A stretch of 64,000 bases of DNA from Heterocephalus glaber (GCF_000247695.1 NW_004624747.1:13043383-13107382); one strand, 5' to 3'. Shown: positions 23,023 through 34,115, counted from the stretch's first letter. Program-made: numbers and translations. Notes: generated by a model not told the origin, from the sequence alone.

Positions 23023-23198
23023 TTCCCCCTGTACTGGGGATTGAACGCAGGACCTTCACACTGAGCAACATCCCCAGGCCCACTTTTTTGAGATAGAATC
23101 TCACTAAGTTGCCCGGGGTTGGGCTTGAATTTGCAGTCCTCCTGTCTCAGCCTTCTAGAGTGCTGGGATTTACAGGCTTACACTGCCACACTTGGCTT
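23023..23198 (-). repeat. Older B1+ID composite SINE
   Basis: GTACTGGGGATTGAACGC then GATAGAATCTCACTAAGTTG. Confidence 0.8.
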
Positions 23199-23204
23199 TC
23201 CAGT

Positions 23205-23400
23205 CCTAATCTGGAACCAGGCCCAGAGAGGCAGCATAAGGCAGGCATGAGGCACTGGTGTGGGGCTGGGTTCAAATCCAGCCTCTCCTCTGGCCTCACT
23301 AGCAGGATGCTGGGAGCGGGGTGTTTCATGTGCTCACTCTAGTGCCTGAGTCTTGAGTGTGCTTGGTAAACAGTGGGTATTGTTATTCAGCACTTAATCA
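23205..23400 (+). repeat. MIR, weak
   Basis: GGCTGGGTTCAAATCCAGC ... GCTTGGTAAACAGTGGG. Confidence 0.45.
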
Positions 23401-23480
23401 AACTGTTGGGCTTCGTAATTCAAGGCACCACTCAAAAGCTGCTTCCTCCCAGAAGCCTTCCCAGAGTAAAACTCCTCTGT

Positions 23481-23529
23481 TGGCCTGGTAAGCACGAGGC
23501 CCTGAGTTCAATTTCTGGTACCAAAAAAC
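23481..23529 (+). repeat. ID-type SINE, 5'-truncated
   Basis: Only the 3' half from GCCTGGTAAGC to GGTACCAAAAAA. Confidence 0.75.
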
Positions 23530-23675
23530 CCAACTTCTCTGTTGACCTAACAGCCCTGGGCTACTCAGTGGTGCCATGAAGACCTGACAGGACCCCACTC
23601 TGATGGGAGATAGACATATGTACAAGGGGGTGATCATAAAATAAGGTCAATGTTTAAATTATAAAAATTTATTAC

Positions 23676-23815
23676 AGCTGGGCATGGTGCTGCACGCCTG
23701 TAGTCCTAGCACTCTGGAGGCTGATGCAGGAGGATCGCTGCCAGTTCAAGGCCAGCCTGGGCTACATAGTGAGTCCATGGCCAGTCTGAACTATGTAATG
23801 AGACCCTTATAGTAA
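23676..23815 (+). repeat. B1-type SINE
   Basis: AGCTGGGCATGGTGCTGC ... TATGTAATGAGACCC. Confidence 0.82.
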
Positions 23816-23823
23816 GAGGCACC

Positions 23824-23990
23824 TTGCCATTAATCACCCTCAAAATACTCCCTTTTAAGACACTTATCCCATATTTTTGCCACTTTCTGAAGCAATTCTG
23901 GAAATCCTCTTTCATGAGTGTCTTTATGAGGTGTGATAAAAAATACGGTGAATGTTGCTGCCAGTATCATCCAGTGCAAAGGCAGGCTTG
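23824..23990 (-). pseudogene. Mariner-type transposase C-terminal remnant (minus copy)
   Basis: Minus-strand translation gives KEDFQNCFRKWQK in one frame and WDKCLKREYFEGD followed by a stop in the next. This is the C-terminal signature of mariner-family transposases, here broken by a frameshift. Nothing upstream is intact. Confidence 0.7.
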
Positions 23991-24235
23991 TAAAAGCATT
24001 ATGGTGTTTCCTCATTCATCTTATTCACCCACTATGTGACTTCTGGCTCTTCTTCAAAGTCAAAATGACGATGAAGAGTAAATGTTTTGAATGGATTCAG
24101 GACATGGAGGCAGCAACAACAGTGCAACTAAAGACACTCAAGAAAGAGGATTTCCAGAACAACTTCAGAAAGTGGCAAGAACAATGGGATAAGTATATTT
24201 GAAGTGAGGTAGGGTGTTGGAGGGGGTTTAGTGGA
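23990..24235 (+). pseudogene. Mariner-type transposase C-terminal remnant (plus copy)
   Basis: Plus-strand reading gives degenerate forms of the HPPYSPDLAPCDF box (SSYSPTM, then PLCDFWLF in another frame). It continues KCFEWIQDMEAATTVQLK and KEDFQNNFRKWQEQWDKYI before a stop. It lies head to head with the minus copy. Confidence 0.75.
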
Positions 24236-24288
24236 AATGTCTTTTATTGTTACAAATTTTAATCATTCTCTGTATTTTTCTTCCCTTC

Positions 24289-24373
24289 TTTTTTTTTTGG
24301 TACCAGGGATCAAACTCGGGTCCTTGCGCTTGTGCAGCACGTGGCGAAACCACTGAGCTAAATCCCTGGCCCC
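24289..24373 (-). repeat. ID-type SINE
   Basis: Variant with TGTGCAGCA and GGCGAAACCAC (TTTCGCC subfamily). Confidence 0.9.
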
Positions 24374-24381
24374 TTTCCTTC

Positions 24382-24508
24382 TTTTTTTTGAGACAAGGTC
24401 TCGCTATAGTCCAGGCCTATGCTGGCCTGGAACTCAAACTGATCCTCCTGCCTCAGCCTGGGATTACAGGCATGCTGGGATTATAGGCATGTGCCACCAC
24501 ACCCAGTG
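24382..24508 (-). repeat. B1-type SINE
   Basis: GAGACAAGGTCTCGCTATAG; GGGATTACAGGCATGC is duplicated at its end. Confidence 0.78.
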
Positions 24509-24628
24509 TCTCTGTATTTTTCAATCACATAGTGTAATTGTCACAAGGAGTACTAAATTCCAGAGGAAACAAACTCCTTTTGTTTATACCTGGCATGTAG
24601 GGAGGGAGCATAGGATAGAATAGTGAGG

Positions 24629-24660
24629 GACTGGGAGTATAGCTCAGTGGAACAGCATGG
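24629..24660 (+). repeat. Older ID scrap
   Basis: GGGAGTATAGCTCAGTGGAA only. Confidence 0.4.
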
Positions 24661-25172
24661 GCACAAATTCCTCTCCCAAGAGAATGTATCTGGGTAAATA
24701 AATAATGGTATATTATATAGCGATGGAATAGTATTCAGCCACGAAAATGAATGAAGTTCTGATACATGCATGCTACAACATTCATAAATCTCAAAAACAT
24801 TATCCTAAGTGAAAGAAGGCAGATGCAAAAGGTCACATACTATTAATTCCATTTACATGAGGTGTCCACAATAGGCAAATCCTCAGAAAGAGAGTGCAGA
24901 TGAGAGCTGCCTCGAGGCTGAGGGGAGAAAAAAATGGGAAGTAACTGCTTCATGGGAATGGAGTTTCCTTTTGGGGTGTGAAGATTTTTTTGGGGGGGGG
25001 ATCGGGGATCGAACTTGGGACCTTGTGCTTTCGAGGCAAATCGAAAGCCAGATCCCTAGTCCTAGATATTTTTGAACTAGATAGAGGTGATGCCTGTATA
25101 ACGCAATTGAACTGTTCACTTTTAAATGGTTAACTGTATGTTATATGAGTCTCACCTCAAGTTTTAAAGAGT
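24640..25172 (+). mobile_element. Old L1 3' end (L1M-type)
   Basis: Reads as a typical L1M 3' untranslated region (GATGGAATAGTATTCAGCCA ... TGTTATATGAGTCTCACCT). Interrupted by an ID SINE at 24986-25063. Confidence 0.65.
24986..25063 (-). repeat. ID-type SINE, rearranged
   Basis: Ten-G run at the tail side and a scrambled A-box side (TCGAAAGCC). Confidence 0.8.
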
Positions 25173-26310
25173 GTAGGATTACTTCATGGTCCTATTAACT
25201 GATGTGAAAAAGTATTTGATAAAATTACCACATAGTCATGATTTCAAAACAAACCCCAGCAGTGTAAGAATGGAAGGGAATTTCTTCAGCCTGTTAAAGG
25301 CAGCTTCAAAATACCTACAGCTAACATTTTTAATGTCTAAACACTTAAACATTGTTCTCCCTAAGCCTGAGAATAAGGCAAAAACATCAGCTCTCACCAT
25401 TTCCGTGCAACACTATACTGAGGTCCTAGCCAGAAAGAAGGCAAAAAAGAAGTGGGGAAACAAGATGAACATAGAAAATACTAAGGAATTTACAACAAAC
25501 AAAAACTATTAGAACTGATGCTTTTACTTAGCACAAAAGATCCAAAGTCAATATATCATAACGTATTTACACTAGCAATGAATAATTGGAGAATTAAATG
25601 TATCAACACATGATAGTATAAAAAACCCAAAATATACTTAGGCATACATTTAACAAAATGTGCAGGATTTATAAACTGAAAACAACTTCAAAATTTTGCT
25701 GAGAAAAATTTAAAAAGATCTAAATAGAGGAAGATATATACCAGGTTTATATCTTAAATGTCAGTTCTACAAATCTATAGATTTAACATAATCCTGATGA
25801 AAATTCCAGCAGGATTTCTGGTAGAAATTATCAAATACATTCTAAATTGCATATAGAAATGCAAACAAATTAGAATAGCCAAAACAATTTTGAAAAGCAG
25901 AATGTTAGAACATTTATGCTACTTGATTTTGAGACTCACTTTAAATCTCCAGTAATCAAAACAATGTGGTATTAGCCCAAGGACAGACACAGAGATCAAT
26001 GAAACAGAACAGAGAGTCCAAAAATAGATCCCCATACATACAATCAATTGAGTTTGACAAAGATGTCAAGATGATTCAGTGAGGAGAGGAGGCTGGCAAC
26101 GAAACATATCTGCATGGACAAAAAACAATCAATCAAGATCCCTACCTTATATTATAGATAAAAAGTTAACTTCAGAAATGTGTGGTAGCACACACCTATC
26201 ATTCCAGCACTCAGGAAGGAAGCTGAGGCAGGAGGATCACTGCAAGTTCAAGGCCAGCTTGGGCAACTCAGTGAGTTGAAGACCACCCTGAACTACATAG
26301 ACCCCACCTC

Positions 26311-26341
<31 letters not shown>

Positions 26342-26402
26342 AAGTTAACGTGGATCAGAGACCTAAATGTAAAAACTTAACCCATAAAACTTCTAGGAAA
26401 GA
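25173..26402 (+). mobile_element. Old L1 ORF2 fragment (L1M-type)
   Basis: Broken frames resemble the distal ORF2 of L1 (for example IAKAILKSRMLEHLC, ending near KLTWIRDLNVKT). Many stops, A-rich plus strand. A B1 sits at 26178-26325. The 108-codon open frame at 25186-25512 is part of this relic. Confidence 0.6.
26178..26325 (+). repeat. B1-type SINE
   Basis: ATGTGTGGTAGCACACACC; tail (AAAAC)n. Confidence 0.8.
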
Positions 26403-26496
26403 GGGCCAGGGATGTAGCTCAGTGGTACTGTGCCTGCCTGGCAAACACAAGGTCCTGAGTTCAATCCCCAGTACTGGAAAAAAGAAAAGAAAAGAA
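26403..26496 (+). repeat. ID-type SINE
   Basis: GTGGTACTGTGCCTGCC variant, AAAAG-rich tail, at the junction between two L1 fragments. Confidence 0.9.
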
Positions 26497-26648
26497 AAAA
26501 AGCAGCATCTAATAAAATGGAAAACACAAGAAATGGACAGATTTCTAGATACATACGCATTACCAAAGCTGAATCAAGAAGATAAAAAAATTCTGAATAA
26601 ATCAATATCAGTCAATGAAATTGAATATGTAAATAAAAACCTACCAAC

Positions 26649-26706
26649 ACGCTGCCTGCCTGGCAAGCACAAGGTCCTGAGTTCGATCCTCAGTACCAAA
26701 AAAACC
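26649..26706 (+). repeat. ID-type SINE, 5'-truncated
   Basis: Starts at GCTGCCTGCC; duplication AAAAACCTAC on both sides, so truncated at insertion. Confidence 0.88.
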
Positions 26707-27611
26707 CAACAAAAACCTACTAACAAAGAAAAGCCCAGGCCCTGATGGATTCACTGCTGAATTCTATAAGAAATTTAGAGAAGACCTAATGCTACTACTT
26801 CTCAAACTCTTTAATGAATTTGAAAGGGAAGCAATACTCCCACATTCATTCCTGGAAGCAAGCATTACTCTGATACCAAGATCAGAAAAGGATCCAACCG
26901 AAAAAGAGAACTAAAGGCCAATCTCCCTAATGAACATATATGCAAAAACACTCAATAAGATACTGGCAAACAGAATGAAGCAAATCATCAAGATTATGCA
27001 ACATGACCAAGTATGTTTCATCCCAGGATACAGGGATGGTTCAAAATACACAAATCAATAAATGTAATACACTACATTAACAGAGCCAAGGACAAAATGA
27101 TATGATCATCTCAATAGATGCACAAAAAGAGTTTGACAAGTCCAACACCCATTCATAATAAAAACCCTACAGAAAATTGGAATACATGACCTTTATCTCA
27201 ATCTGATAAAAGCCATCGATGACAAACCAACAGCCAACATCATACTAAATGGACAAAAACTGAAAGTTTTCATTCTAAAATCAGAAACAAGACAAGGATG
27301 TCCATTGTCACCACTTTTATTCAGTATAGTTCTGGAAACAAACCAAATTCAGTAGGATAGCTGGATACAAAGTCAACCCTCAAAAATCAATAGCATCCCT
27401 AAAAATGAAATACCTAGGAATCAATCTAACAAAGGGAGTAAAAGACTTTTACATTGAAAACTACAGTACTCCAAAAAAGGAGATTGAATAGGATGTCAGA
27501 AAATGGAAAGACAGCCCTTGTTCTTGGAGGAAGAACCAATATAATGAAAATGGCCATACTTCCAAAATTGTTATACAGATTTAATTCAATCCCAATCAAA
27601 ATTCTAACAGC

Positions 27612-27690
27612 AGGGGCCAAGGATTTAGCTCAGTGGTTCCGCGGCCTGCCTTGCAAGCACAAGGTCCTGAATTCAATCGAGAAAAAAGAA
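27612..27690 (+). repeat. ID-type SINE
   Basis: Lacks the CCCCGGTACC end (GAATTCAATCGAG then A-tail). Inserted in L1 ORF2. Confidence 0.85.
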
Positions 27691-28203
27691 AAAACAATCC
27701 TAAAATTCATTTGGAACCAGAAGAGACCTAGAATAGCAAAAGCAATTCTGGGCAACAAAGGCAAAGCAGGAGGCATCACAATCCCTGACTTGAAATTATA
27801 CTACAAAGCTACTGTGATAAAAACATCATGGAACTGGCCAAAAAACAGACCCAAGGATCAATGGAACAGATTAGAAGATGCAGAAACAACTCCAAACACA
27901 CTCTGTCACCTTATCTTTGACAAAGGAGCCAAACACCTTCACTGGGAGAAAGATAGCCTCTTTAATAAGTGGTGCTGGAAAAACTGGCTTTCCACATGCT
28001 GAAGATTAAAACTTCTATCTTTCACCATGCATTAAACTCAAATCAAAATGGATCAAAGATCTAAATATTAAAACAGAAACACTAAGTCTGCTGGGAGATA
28101 GAATAGGTAGAGCTCTTAAAGACATTGGTGTAGACAAAGACTTTATGAACAAAACCCTGATCCCACAAGAAATATCATGAAGAATCAACACTGGGATCTC
28201 ATC

Positions 28204-28290
28204 TTTTTTTTTTTTTTGGTACCAGGGATCCAACTTCGGGACCTTGCGCTTTCAAGGCAGGCAGCAGAACCACTGAGCTAAATCCCTGGC
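28204..28290 (-). repeat. ID-type SINE
   Basis: Inserted in the L1; GGGATCTCAT / GGGACCTCAT flanks. Confidence 0.92.
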
Positions 28291-28651
28291 AAGGTGGGAC
28301 CTCATCTTATTAAAAAGTTTTTGCACAGCAAAAGAAACCACCAACAGAGTGAAGAGACAACCCACAGTGTAGGAAGAAATATTTGCCAGCTGTTGCTACG
28401 ACAAAGGACTAATATCTAGAATACATAAAGAGCTCAAAAAAATCAGACACCCCTCCCAAAAAGTTTAAAGACCCAATCCAAAAAAGGGCATCTGAAATGA
28501 ATACATACTTCTCAGATGAAAAGGAAAAAAATGGCAAATAAATATATGAAAAAATATTCAACAACACTGGTCATTTGAGAGATGCTAATTAAAACAAAGC
28601 TGGTATTCTATCTCACTCCAGAAAGAACGGCTGCTATCAAGAAATCAACCC

Positions 28652-28750
28652 GGCTGAGGATTTAGCTCAGTGGTTTCGTCACCTGCCTTGAAAGCACAAG
28701 GTCCTGCGTTCAATCCCTGGTACCAAAAAAAGAAAGAAAGAAAGAAAGAA
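28652..28750 (+). repeat. ID-type SINE
   Basis: AAGAAATCA on both sides; GAAA-repeat tail. Confidence 0.9.
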
Positions 28751-29489
28751 ATCAGTAACAAATGCTGGCAGGGCTATGGGGAAAAAAGAACTGTTCTCCA
28801 CTGTTGGAGTTAGTGGAGACTGGTGCAACCACTGTGGAAATCAATGTGAAGATTCCTCAAAAAACTAAAACTAGAGGTTCCATTTGACCCAGCTATTCAC
28901 CTTATTGGTATCTTCCCAAAAGAATTAAAAGCACCTTACCACAGTGATATATGCACACCCATATTTATAGTGGCACAGTTTGTGAAGCTTAATCTTAGAA
29001 ACAGCCCAAATGTCCATCAACCAATAAATGGATAAAGATGTGGGTTTTTTTATACAATGGAGTACTACTCTGCCATAAAGAAGGACAAGCTTGAGACATT
29101 TCTAGCTAAATGGATGCACCTTGAGACTTTACTCTTAAGTGAAATAAATCAGACACACGTGTTTAAATACTGCATTGGTTCTCTGGTGTGAGAAACTGAA
29201 AGTGGAAATAAGGACCAAGATGTATAACAGACATTAGGAAATGGGAAGAAAATGTTCAAATGAGAAAGGGAACAAGGGAGGGGGGAGGGAGCAGGAAGGA
29301 AGGGACAAGAAAAAAAGAAATTAGAAGGAAAAAATGGAAACAAAGGTTTAGTAAATAAGGAGGGGGAGGGGGTTGAAAGGATGGGAGGGGAATGGGGAAA
29401 AAAAGAAGATATATCATTACAGGCACAATTCCCTATGACGAATGCTATCCTTATGTATATCTAAAATGTACCAATAAAAAAAAAACCAG

Positions 29490-29563
29490 GGGGCGGGGGA
29501 TTTAGCTCAGTGGTTTCGCTGCCTGCTGTGCAAGCGCAAGGACCCGAGTTCCATCCCCGGTAC
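29490..29563 (+). repeat. ID-type SINE cut by the assembly gap
   Basis: GTGGTTTCGCTGCCTGCTGTG subfamily; sequence stops at GGTAC. Confidence 0.9.
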
Positions 29564-30366
29564 NNNNNNNNNNNNNNNNNNNNNNNNNNNNNNNNNNNNN
29601 NNNNNNNNNNNNNNNNNNNNNNNNNNNNNNNNNNNNNNNNNNNNNNNNNNNNNNNNNNNNNNNNNNNNNNNNNNNNNNNNNNNNNNNNNNNNNNNNNNNN
29701 NNNNNNNNNNNNNNNNNNNNNNNNNNNNNNNNNNNNNNNNNNNNNNNNNNNNNNNNNNNNNNNNNNNNNNNNNNNNNNNNNNNNNNNNNNNNNNNNNNNN
29801 NNNNNNNNNNNNNNNNNNNNNNNNNNNNNNNNNNNNNNNNNNNNNNNNNNNNNNNNNNNNNNNNNNNNNNNNNNNNNNNNNNNNNNNNNNNNNNNNNNNN
29901 NNNNNNNNNNNNNNNNNNNNNNNNNNNNNNNNNNNNNNNNNNNNNNNNNNNNNNNNNNNNNNNNNNNNNNNNNNNNNNNNNNNNNNNNNNNNNNNNNNNN
30001 NNNNNNNNNNNNNNNNNNNNNNNNNNNNNNNNNNNNNNNNNNNNNNNNNNNNNNNNNNNNNNNNNNNNNNNNNNNNNNNNNNNNNNNNNNNNNNNNNNNN
30101 NNNNNNNNNNNNNNNNNNNNNNNNNNNNNNNNNNNNNNNNNNNNNNNNNNNNNNNNNNNNNNNNNNNNNNNNNNNNNNNNNNNNNNNNNNNNNNNNNNNN
30201 NNNNNNNNNNNNNNNNNNNNNNNNNNNNNNNNNNNNNNNNNNNNNNNNNNNNNNNNNNNNNNNNNNNNNNNNNNNNNNNNNNNNNNNNNNNNNNNNNNNN
30301 NNNNNNNNNNNNNNNNNNNNNNNNNNNNNNNNNNNNNNNNNNNNNNNNNNNNNNNNNNNNNNNNNN
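29564..30366. other. Assembly gap (803 N)
   Basis: Unknown bases begin directly after the GGTAC end of an ID SINE, where its A-tail should start, and end in unique sequence. The gap probably reflects an A-rich or repeat-rich junction; its real length is uncertain. Confidence 1.
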
Positions 30367-30840
30367 CAGGAAAGAAGAGCTGACATCCTCCATCTCAGCA
30401 AGAGTGGGGGCGGGGAGGAGGGGCCAGAGAGCAGGTGTTTCGGGGCTCGAGTTGGAAGCGAGAGCTGCAGGGGGCAGAAAGCAAGCCAGCAGCCAGAACT
30501 CGCCTAATGAAGCGTGCAGGGGAAGAGAGAGGTGTTTGCCGCTGGGCAGGGGGGCTCATGGGCAGCCGGAGGGAGCCATCAAGGCCCTAAAATAACTCCA
30601 ACTTCTGCGGGAGAGACTGGAACTAATCAAGGTGGGAATAATGCGAAAATCCGAAAATCCATCAGAGAGAGGCTGCTGAAAAGGCCTCGGGTCTCCAGGC
30701 AGGGACTGCTGGGGAGGAAAATAAACAAAGATGTGGTTCTTGGTTGCCAGGGGCTGTCGTCCTGGAAAATGGAGCCAACATAAAAGAGAGGTCTTCCCGG
30801 GCCCTTGGGAGAGGGGCTCCAGGAGCTGAAGCCTGTTCTA
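30367..30840. other. Unique purine-rich stretch after the gap
   Basis: Gap-free, repeat-free, G/A-rich. No exon recognised. Confidence 0.5.
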
Positions 30841-30980
30841 AGCAGAGGCTCTGAAGTCAGCCCCCTTGGATTTGAATCCTTGGATCTATTTCTCGCCGAC
30901 TGTGGGTACCCGGTCAGGTCATTTTCCCACACTGACCCTCAATGTCGGTTCTAGAAAAAGGGGATGAAGTCCAAATCTGC
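30840..30980 (+). repeat. MIR
   Basis: GGATTTGAATCCTTGGATC, GGTCATTTTCCCACACTG. Confidence 0.55.
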
Positions 30981-31189
30981 CCCAGAGGGTAGCTGAAAAG
31001 AAGGGATCAGTGTATGCAAACTTCTGCCTTGAGTCTTCCCCACAGCACGAAGCTGGGCAGGGAGGAGGGCAGCAGTAGGGCAGTAGGACCCGGCTCCTCA
31101 CCACCCCCTCTCCAGGCCCTGCACCTGGGGCAGATCCAGAACAGATACTGGAAACAGCCTACGGGTAGCATGTGTGGGGCCCAATGGGG

Positions 31190-31275
31190 ACAGTTACCCT
31201 GGACTCGCTGTGAGACCTTGGCCAAGCCCTCTCTGCTCTCTGGGCCTCAGTTTCCCCAGTTGCAGTGCATGAGGT
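31190..31275 (+). repeat. MIR core
   Basis: GTGAGACCTTGGCCAAGCCC, CTCAGTTTCCCCAGTTGC. Confidence 0.6.
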
Positions 31276-31662
31276 GAAAACAGGTGATTGTGGCCCCAGA
31301 GCTCCAGATTCTTCCGTGGGCGTGGGTGATGGTGGAGGCAGAGAGAAGAGGGAGAGCTGGACAGTGGCAGACAGGTTTCTCCTCGCTGGCCCTGTCCCTC
31401 CCTCTGGGGAAGAGTTCCAGGCAGAGGGCAGAGCAAAAGCAAAGGCCAGGAAGTTAGAGCCACATGGCCTGTTGGGAGCTGCACCCAGAATAATCCTGTA
31501 ACCTGCTTTATACACTGACTAGGTAAATCAGCCACTGTTTACTACTGTGTGCCAGGCACTGTTCAAGGTTCTGGGATTACAATGTGAACAAAACACACAA
31601 AACCACCAGCTTCCTGGGGCTCTTATTCTTTTTTGTTGTTTTTGTTTTGTTTTTGGAGAAGC

Positions 31663-31758
31663 CTTTTTTTTTTTTGGTACCTGGCATTGAACTTGGGACC
31701 TTGTGCTTTGCTTTTGCTTTCGAGGCAGGCGGTGGAACAACTGAGCCAAATCCCCAGA
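31663..31758 (-). repeat. ID-type SINE with internal insertion
   Basis: GTGCTTTGCTTTTGCTTTCG holds an extra TTGCTTT-type duplication in the middle. Confidence 0.88.
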
Positions 31759-31766
31759 TCTTTGTT

Positions 31767-31912
31767 TTGTTTTTTGGAGAAAGGATCTTGCTATGTAGTT
31801 CAGGGTGGCCTTGTACTCACTGTGCAGCCCAGGCTGATCTCAGATTTGGGATGATCTTCCTGCCTCAGCCTCCTGAGAGCTGGGATTACAGGCCTACTCC
31901 ACCACACCCGGC
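31767..31912 (-). repeat. B1-type SINE
   Basis: GAGAAAGGATCTTGCTATG ... CCACCACACCCGGC; abuts an ID copy. Confidence 0.8.
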
Positions 31913-32039
31913 ATGGGGTGCTTTTCTACCTGGGACAAATAGAAAAAGCAAGTAAACAACTAATAATCAGAATAATTTCAGAATGGGTTAAGTGCTATGT
32001 GCATAAAAACCAGATCTTCATAAAGTATCTCTGTGATCC

Positions 32040-32225
32040 AAGCATTACTAAAAAATATTAAATAATTTAATCCTTACTACAAACCCAGTAGTAGACATGT
32101 GCTGTTATCATTATCCCTATTTGACAGTTTGGGGAACTGTGCCACAGAGAGGTTAAGCAACTTGCCAGATGCCACACAGCTACTAAGGGGCAGAGCTGAG
32201 TGTCATACTCAGGCCATCTGGCTGG
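32040..32225 (-). repeat. MIR
   Basis: CCTATTTGACAGTTTGGGG, GAGAGGTTAAGCAACTTGCC, GCCACACAGCTACTAAG. Confidence 0.75.
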
Positions 32226-32859
32226 TGGGGAGAGCATTAAGTAGGGCAATTCATCCAGAGGCCTCTAAAGAGGTGACATTTGAGCTGACACACAATGCTA
32301 AGAACAACAAAGTCTAGGAGACAGAAGGTTCCAGATGGAGAGAACACTGAGTGCAAAGGCCCTGAGGCAGGTAGGGGCTTGACAGGCTGAAAGAAGAGCA
32401 GGAGGTTTGTTTTAGCTGGAGCTTCCTGTCCTCTGTGACATTCCTGACTCTCCCTGCTGGTTGGAAGGATGCTTAGCAAGAGGGGTCTACCAGAGTTCTG
32501 ACAGGCATGGGGCCCGTTTTCCTGGAGACATGCTGATTAGGCTCAGGCAAAGCCAACTGCCAGGCAGTGGCCCCAGCTGAGTCACCCACATGCTGTTTGG
32601 CCTCCCCAGCTGACCCTTCAAGTGGCCACCTCTATGCCTGGTGGGGTCAAGGAAGGGGCGCCCTCATTCTTTACATCACGCCCTAAAGCTGCATCCTCCT
32701 TGGCCACAGAGGAGGACCCCCCTCCAGCAGAGGCGAGACCACCTCACTCCTGTCCTCGGCTCCCAGGGCCCAGTCCAGTCCCAGACCAGCAAGGGGATGC
32801 TGGGTCCCCACCCTGGTCTCAGAAAGGTTCTGGAAAGGACTCCACCTTCCCAGTCCTAC

Positions 32860-33005
32860 AGGCCCAGATTAGATTTCAGATTCTATCCCTGTGTGACCTT
32901 AGGAATGTAGTGTCACCTCTCTAAGTCTCTCTTTCTTCATCTGAAAAATAGGGATCATAATTATACATGTCTCCTAGGGCCACAGTGAAAATTAAATGTA
33001 ACATG
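32860..33005 (+). repeat. MIR
   Basis: TGTGTGACCTTAGGAATG ... CATCTGAAAAATAGGGATC. Confidence 0.7.
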
Positions 33006-33009
33006 TCTG

Positions 33010-33115
33010 AGAAGGAGCTTTCTGAGGACTGGGATTGTTCTACATCTTGATCTGAGAGGTGGTTTTATGTGTTTTAGATTTGTGCACTATAGCTCGAATT
33101 TTTAAAAAGTGTAAA
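33010..33115 (+). mobile_element. Possible L1 3'-end scrap
   Basis: GATTGTTCTACATCTTGATC and GGTGGTTTTATGTG resemble an L1M 3'UTR. Short and uncertain. Confidence 0.3.
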
Positions 33116-33725
33116 GTTACCTGACCCATGGTTAATACTACATAAATCTTAGCTAGTATTAGTTTGAAATGTTCCATAGTATTTGTTAAGTAGGTTCTGG
33201 TACCCTTTAGTGCTTCACTTATCATTTCTTCGATTCCTTGTGTTCTTGGTGCTTGGGTGCCTAAAGGACCTCAAACTCAACATGTCCATGATTAAATTCT
33301 TTCTTCATCTCAGTCTTGCTCTTCCCCCAGGTTTCCCTAGCTGCCTAGTGGCTTGATTCAGAAATGCAGGTGTCACCCTGCTTGCCTTCTCTCTACTCTT
33401 CTTCTCCCCAACTCTGCACACCTAAGTTATTACTTAATACCAGATCTCCTAGAGAGGACTATTGCAAATATGGCCCCTGACAATTCCTGCCTAAGAGGAC
33501 GTGCTGACCTCTCAGCAAGAGGTAAGAGTTTAACCATGTGCAAAGGAATGAAGGTGGACCCCTACCTCACTCCACACATAAACACTAACTCAAAAGGATC
33601 ATCAACCTAAATGTGAGAGCTAACACTAGAGCACAATTAGAAGAAAACAAAGGGGGAAATTTTCATGACTTGTATGGATTCTTAGATTTGACATCAAAAG
33701 CATGAGCAACAAGAGAAAAAAGTAA

Positions 33726-33803
33726 AGGCTCGGGTGTAGCTCACTGGTAAAGTATTGGCCTAGCATGCACAAAGCACTGGGTTTAATCCCCAGTAACAGA
33801 AAG
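33726..33803 (+). repeat. Older ID element
   Basis: GGTGTAGCTCACTGGTAAAG ... GTTTAATCCCCAGTAAC. Confidence 0.7.
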
Positions 33804-33885
33804 AAGAAAGAAAGAGAGAAAGAGGAAGGGAGGAAGGAAGGAAGGAAAGAAAGGAGAGAGAAAGAAAAGAAAGGAGAGAGAGATT
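33800..33885. repeat. GA-rich simple repeat
   Basis: (GAAA)n/(GGAA)n/(GAGA)n grown from the preceding ID tail. Confidence 0.9.
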
Positions 33886-33948
33886 AATGGGACTACATGA
33901 AAAGTGAAGACTTAGATGCAGCAAAGGACATTATCAAGAAAGTGTGTG

Positions 33949-34013
33949 ACCCCCCCCCCCCGTACGGGGGAATCGAATTCGGGTCCTTGAGCTTGCTAGG
34001 CAGGCAGCGAAAG
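33949..34013 (-). repeat. ID-type SINE, truncated
   Basis: Thirteen-C run at the tail side; A-box end missing. Confidence 0.75.
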
Positions 34014-34017
34014 TGAT

Positions 34018-34115
34018 AGTCTAAACTACTCAGGAGGCTGAGGCAGGAGGATTGCTTGAGCCCAGAAGTTCAAGTCAGCCTGCACAACACAGCAACACCT
34101 TGTGTCAAACAAATA
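34018..34115 (+). repeat. B1/7SL-type SINE fragment
   Basis: CTACTCAGGAGGCTGAGGC ... ACACCTTGTGTCAAAC. Confidence 0.6.

Larger units (their letters stand above)
26497..29482 (+). mobile_element. 5'-truncated L1, broken, with internal deletion
   Basis: From 26720 the frames read as L1 reverse transcriptase: [46 protein letters not shown]. The frame then jumps to AGYKVNPQKS-like sequence, so the segment with the FADD catalytic box is missing. Distal ORF2 follows ([20 protein letters not shown], to [14 protein letters not shown] at 28002). A 3' region of about 1.4 kb with a G-rich tract (29250-29400) ends in AATAAAAAAAAAA. Five ID SINEs interrupt it. Frameshifts and stops make it dead. Confidence 0.85.
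31515..32410 (+). repeat. Same ancient repeat, split by ID, B1 and MIR sequences
   Basis: TGTGCCAGGCACTGTTCAAG (31548) and GAGGTGACATTTGAGCTGAC, GTGCAAAGGCCCTGAGGC (32269-32367). Confidence 0.45.
32410..33545. other. Intergenic, mostly unassigned
   Basis: Overlapping 100- and 89-codon open frames at 32622-32924 run into a MIR and show no family motif. Remainder featureless. Confidence 0.5.

Noticed and set aside
27454..28002. 182-codon frame as a host gene
   Set aside because: It is L1 ORF2 C-terminal sequence joined through an ID insertion.
29461..30595. 300-360-codon frames across the N gap
   Set aside because: Their length comes from unknown bases read as open; flanks are SINE sequence.
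32622..32924. Overlapping 100- and 89-codon frames
   Set aside because: End inside a MIR; both frames open together, as expected from local base composition.
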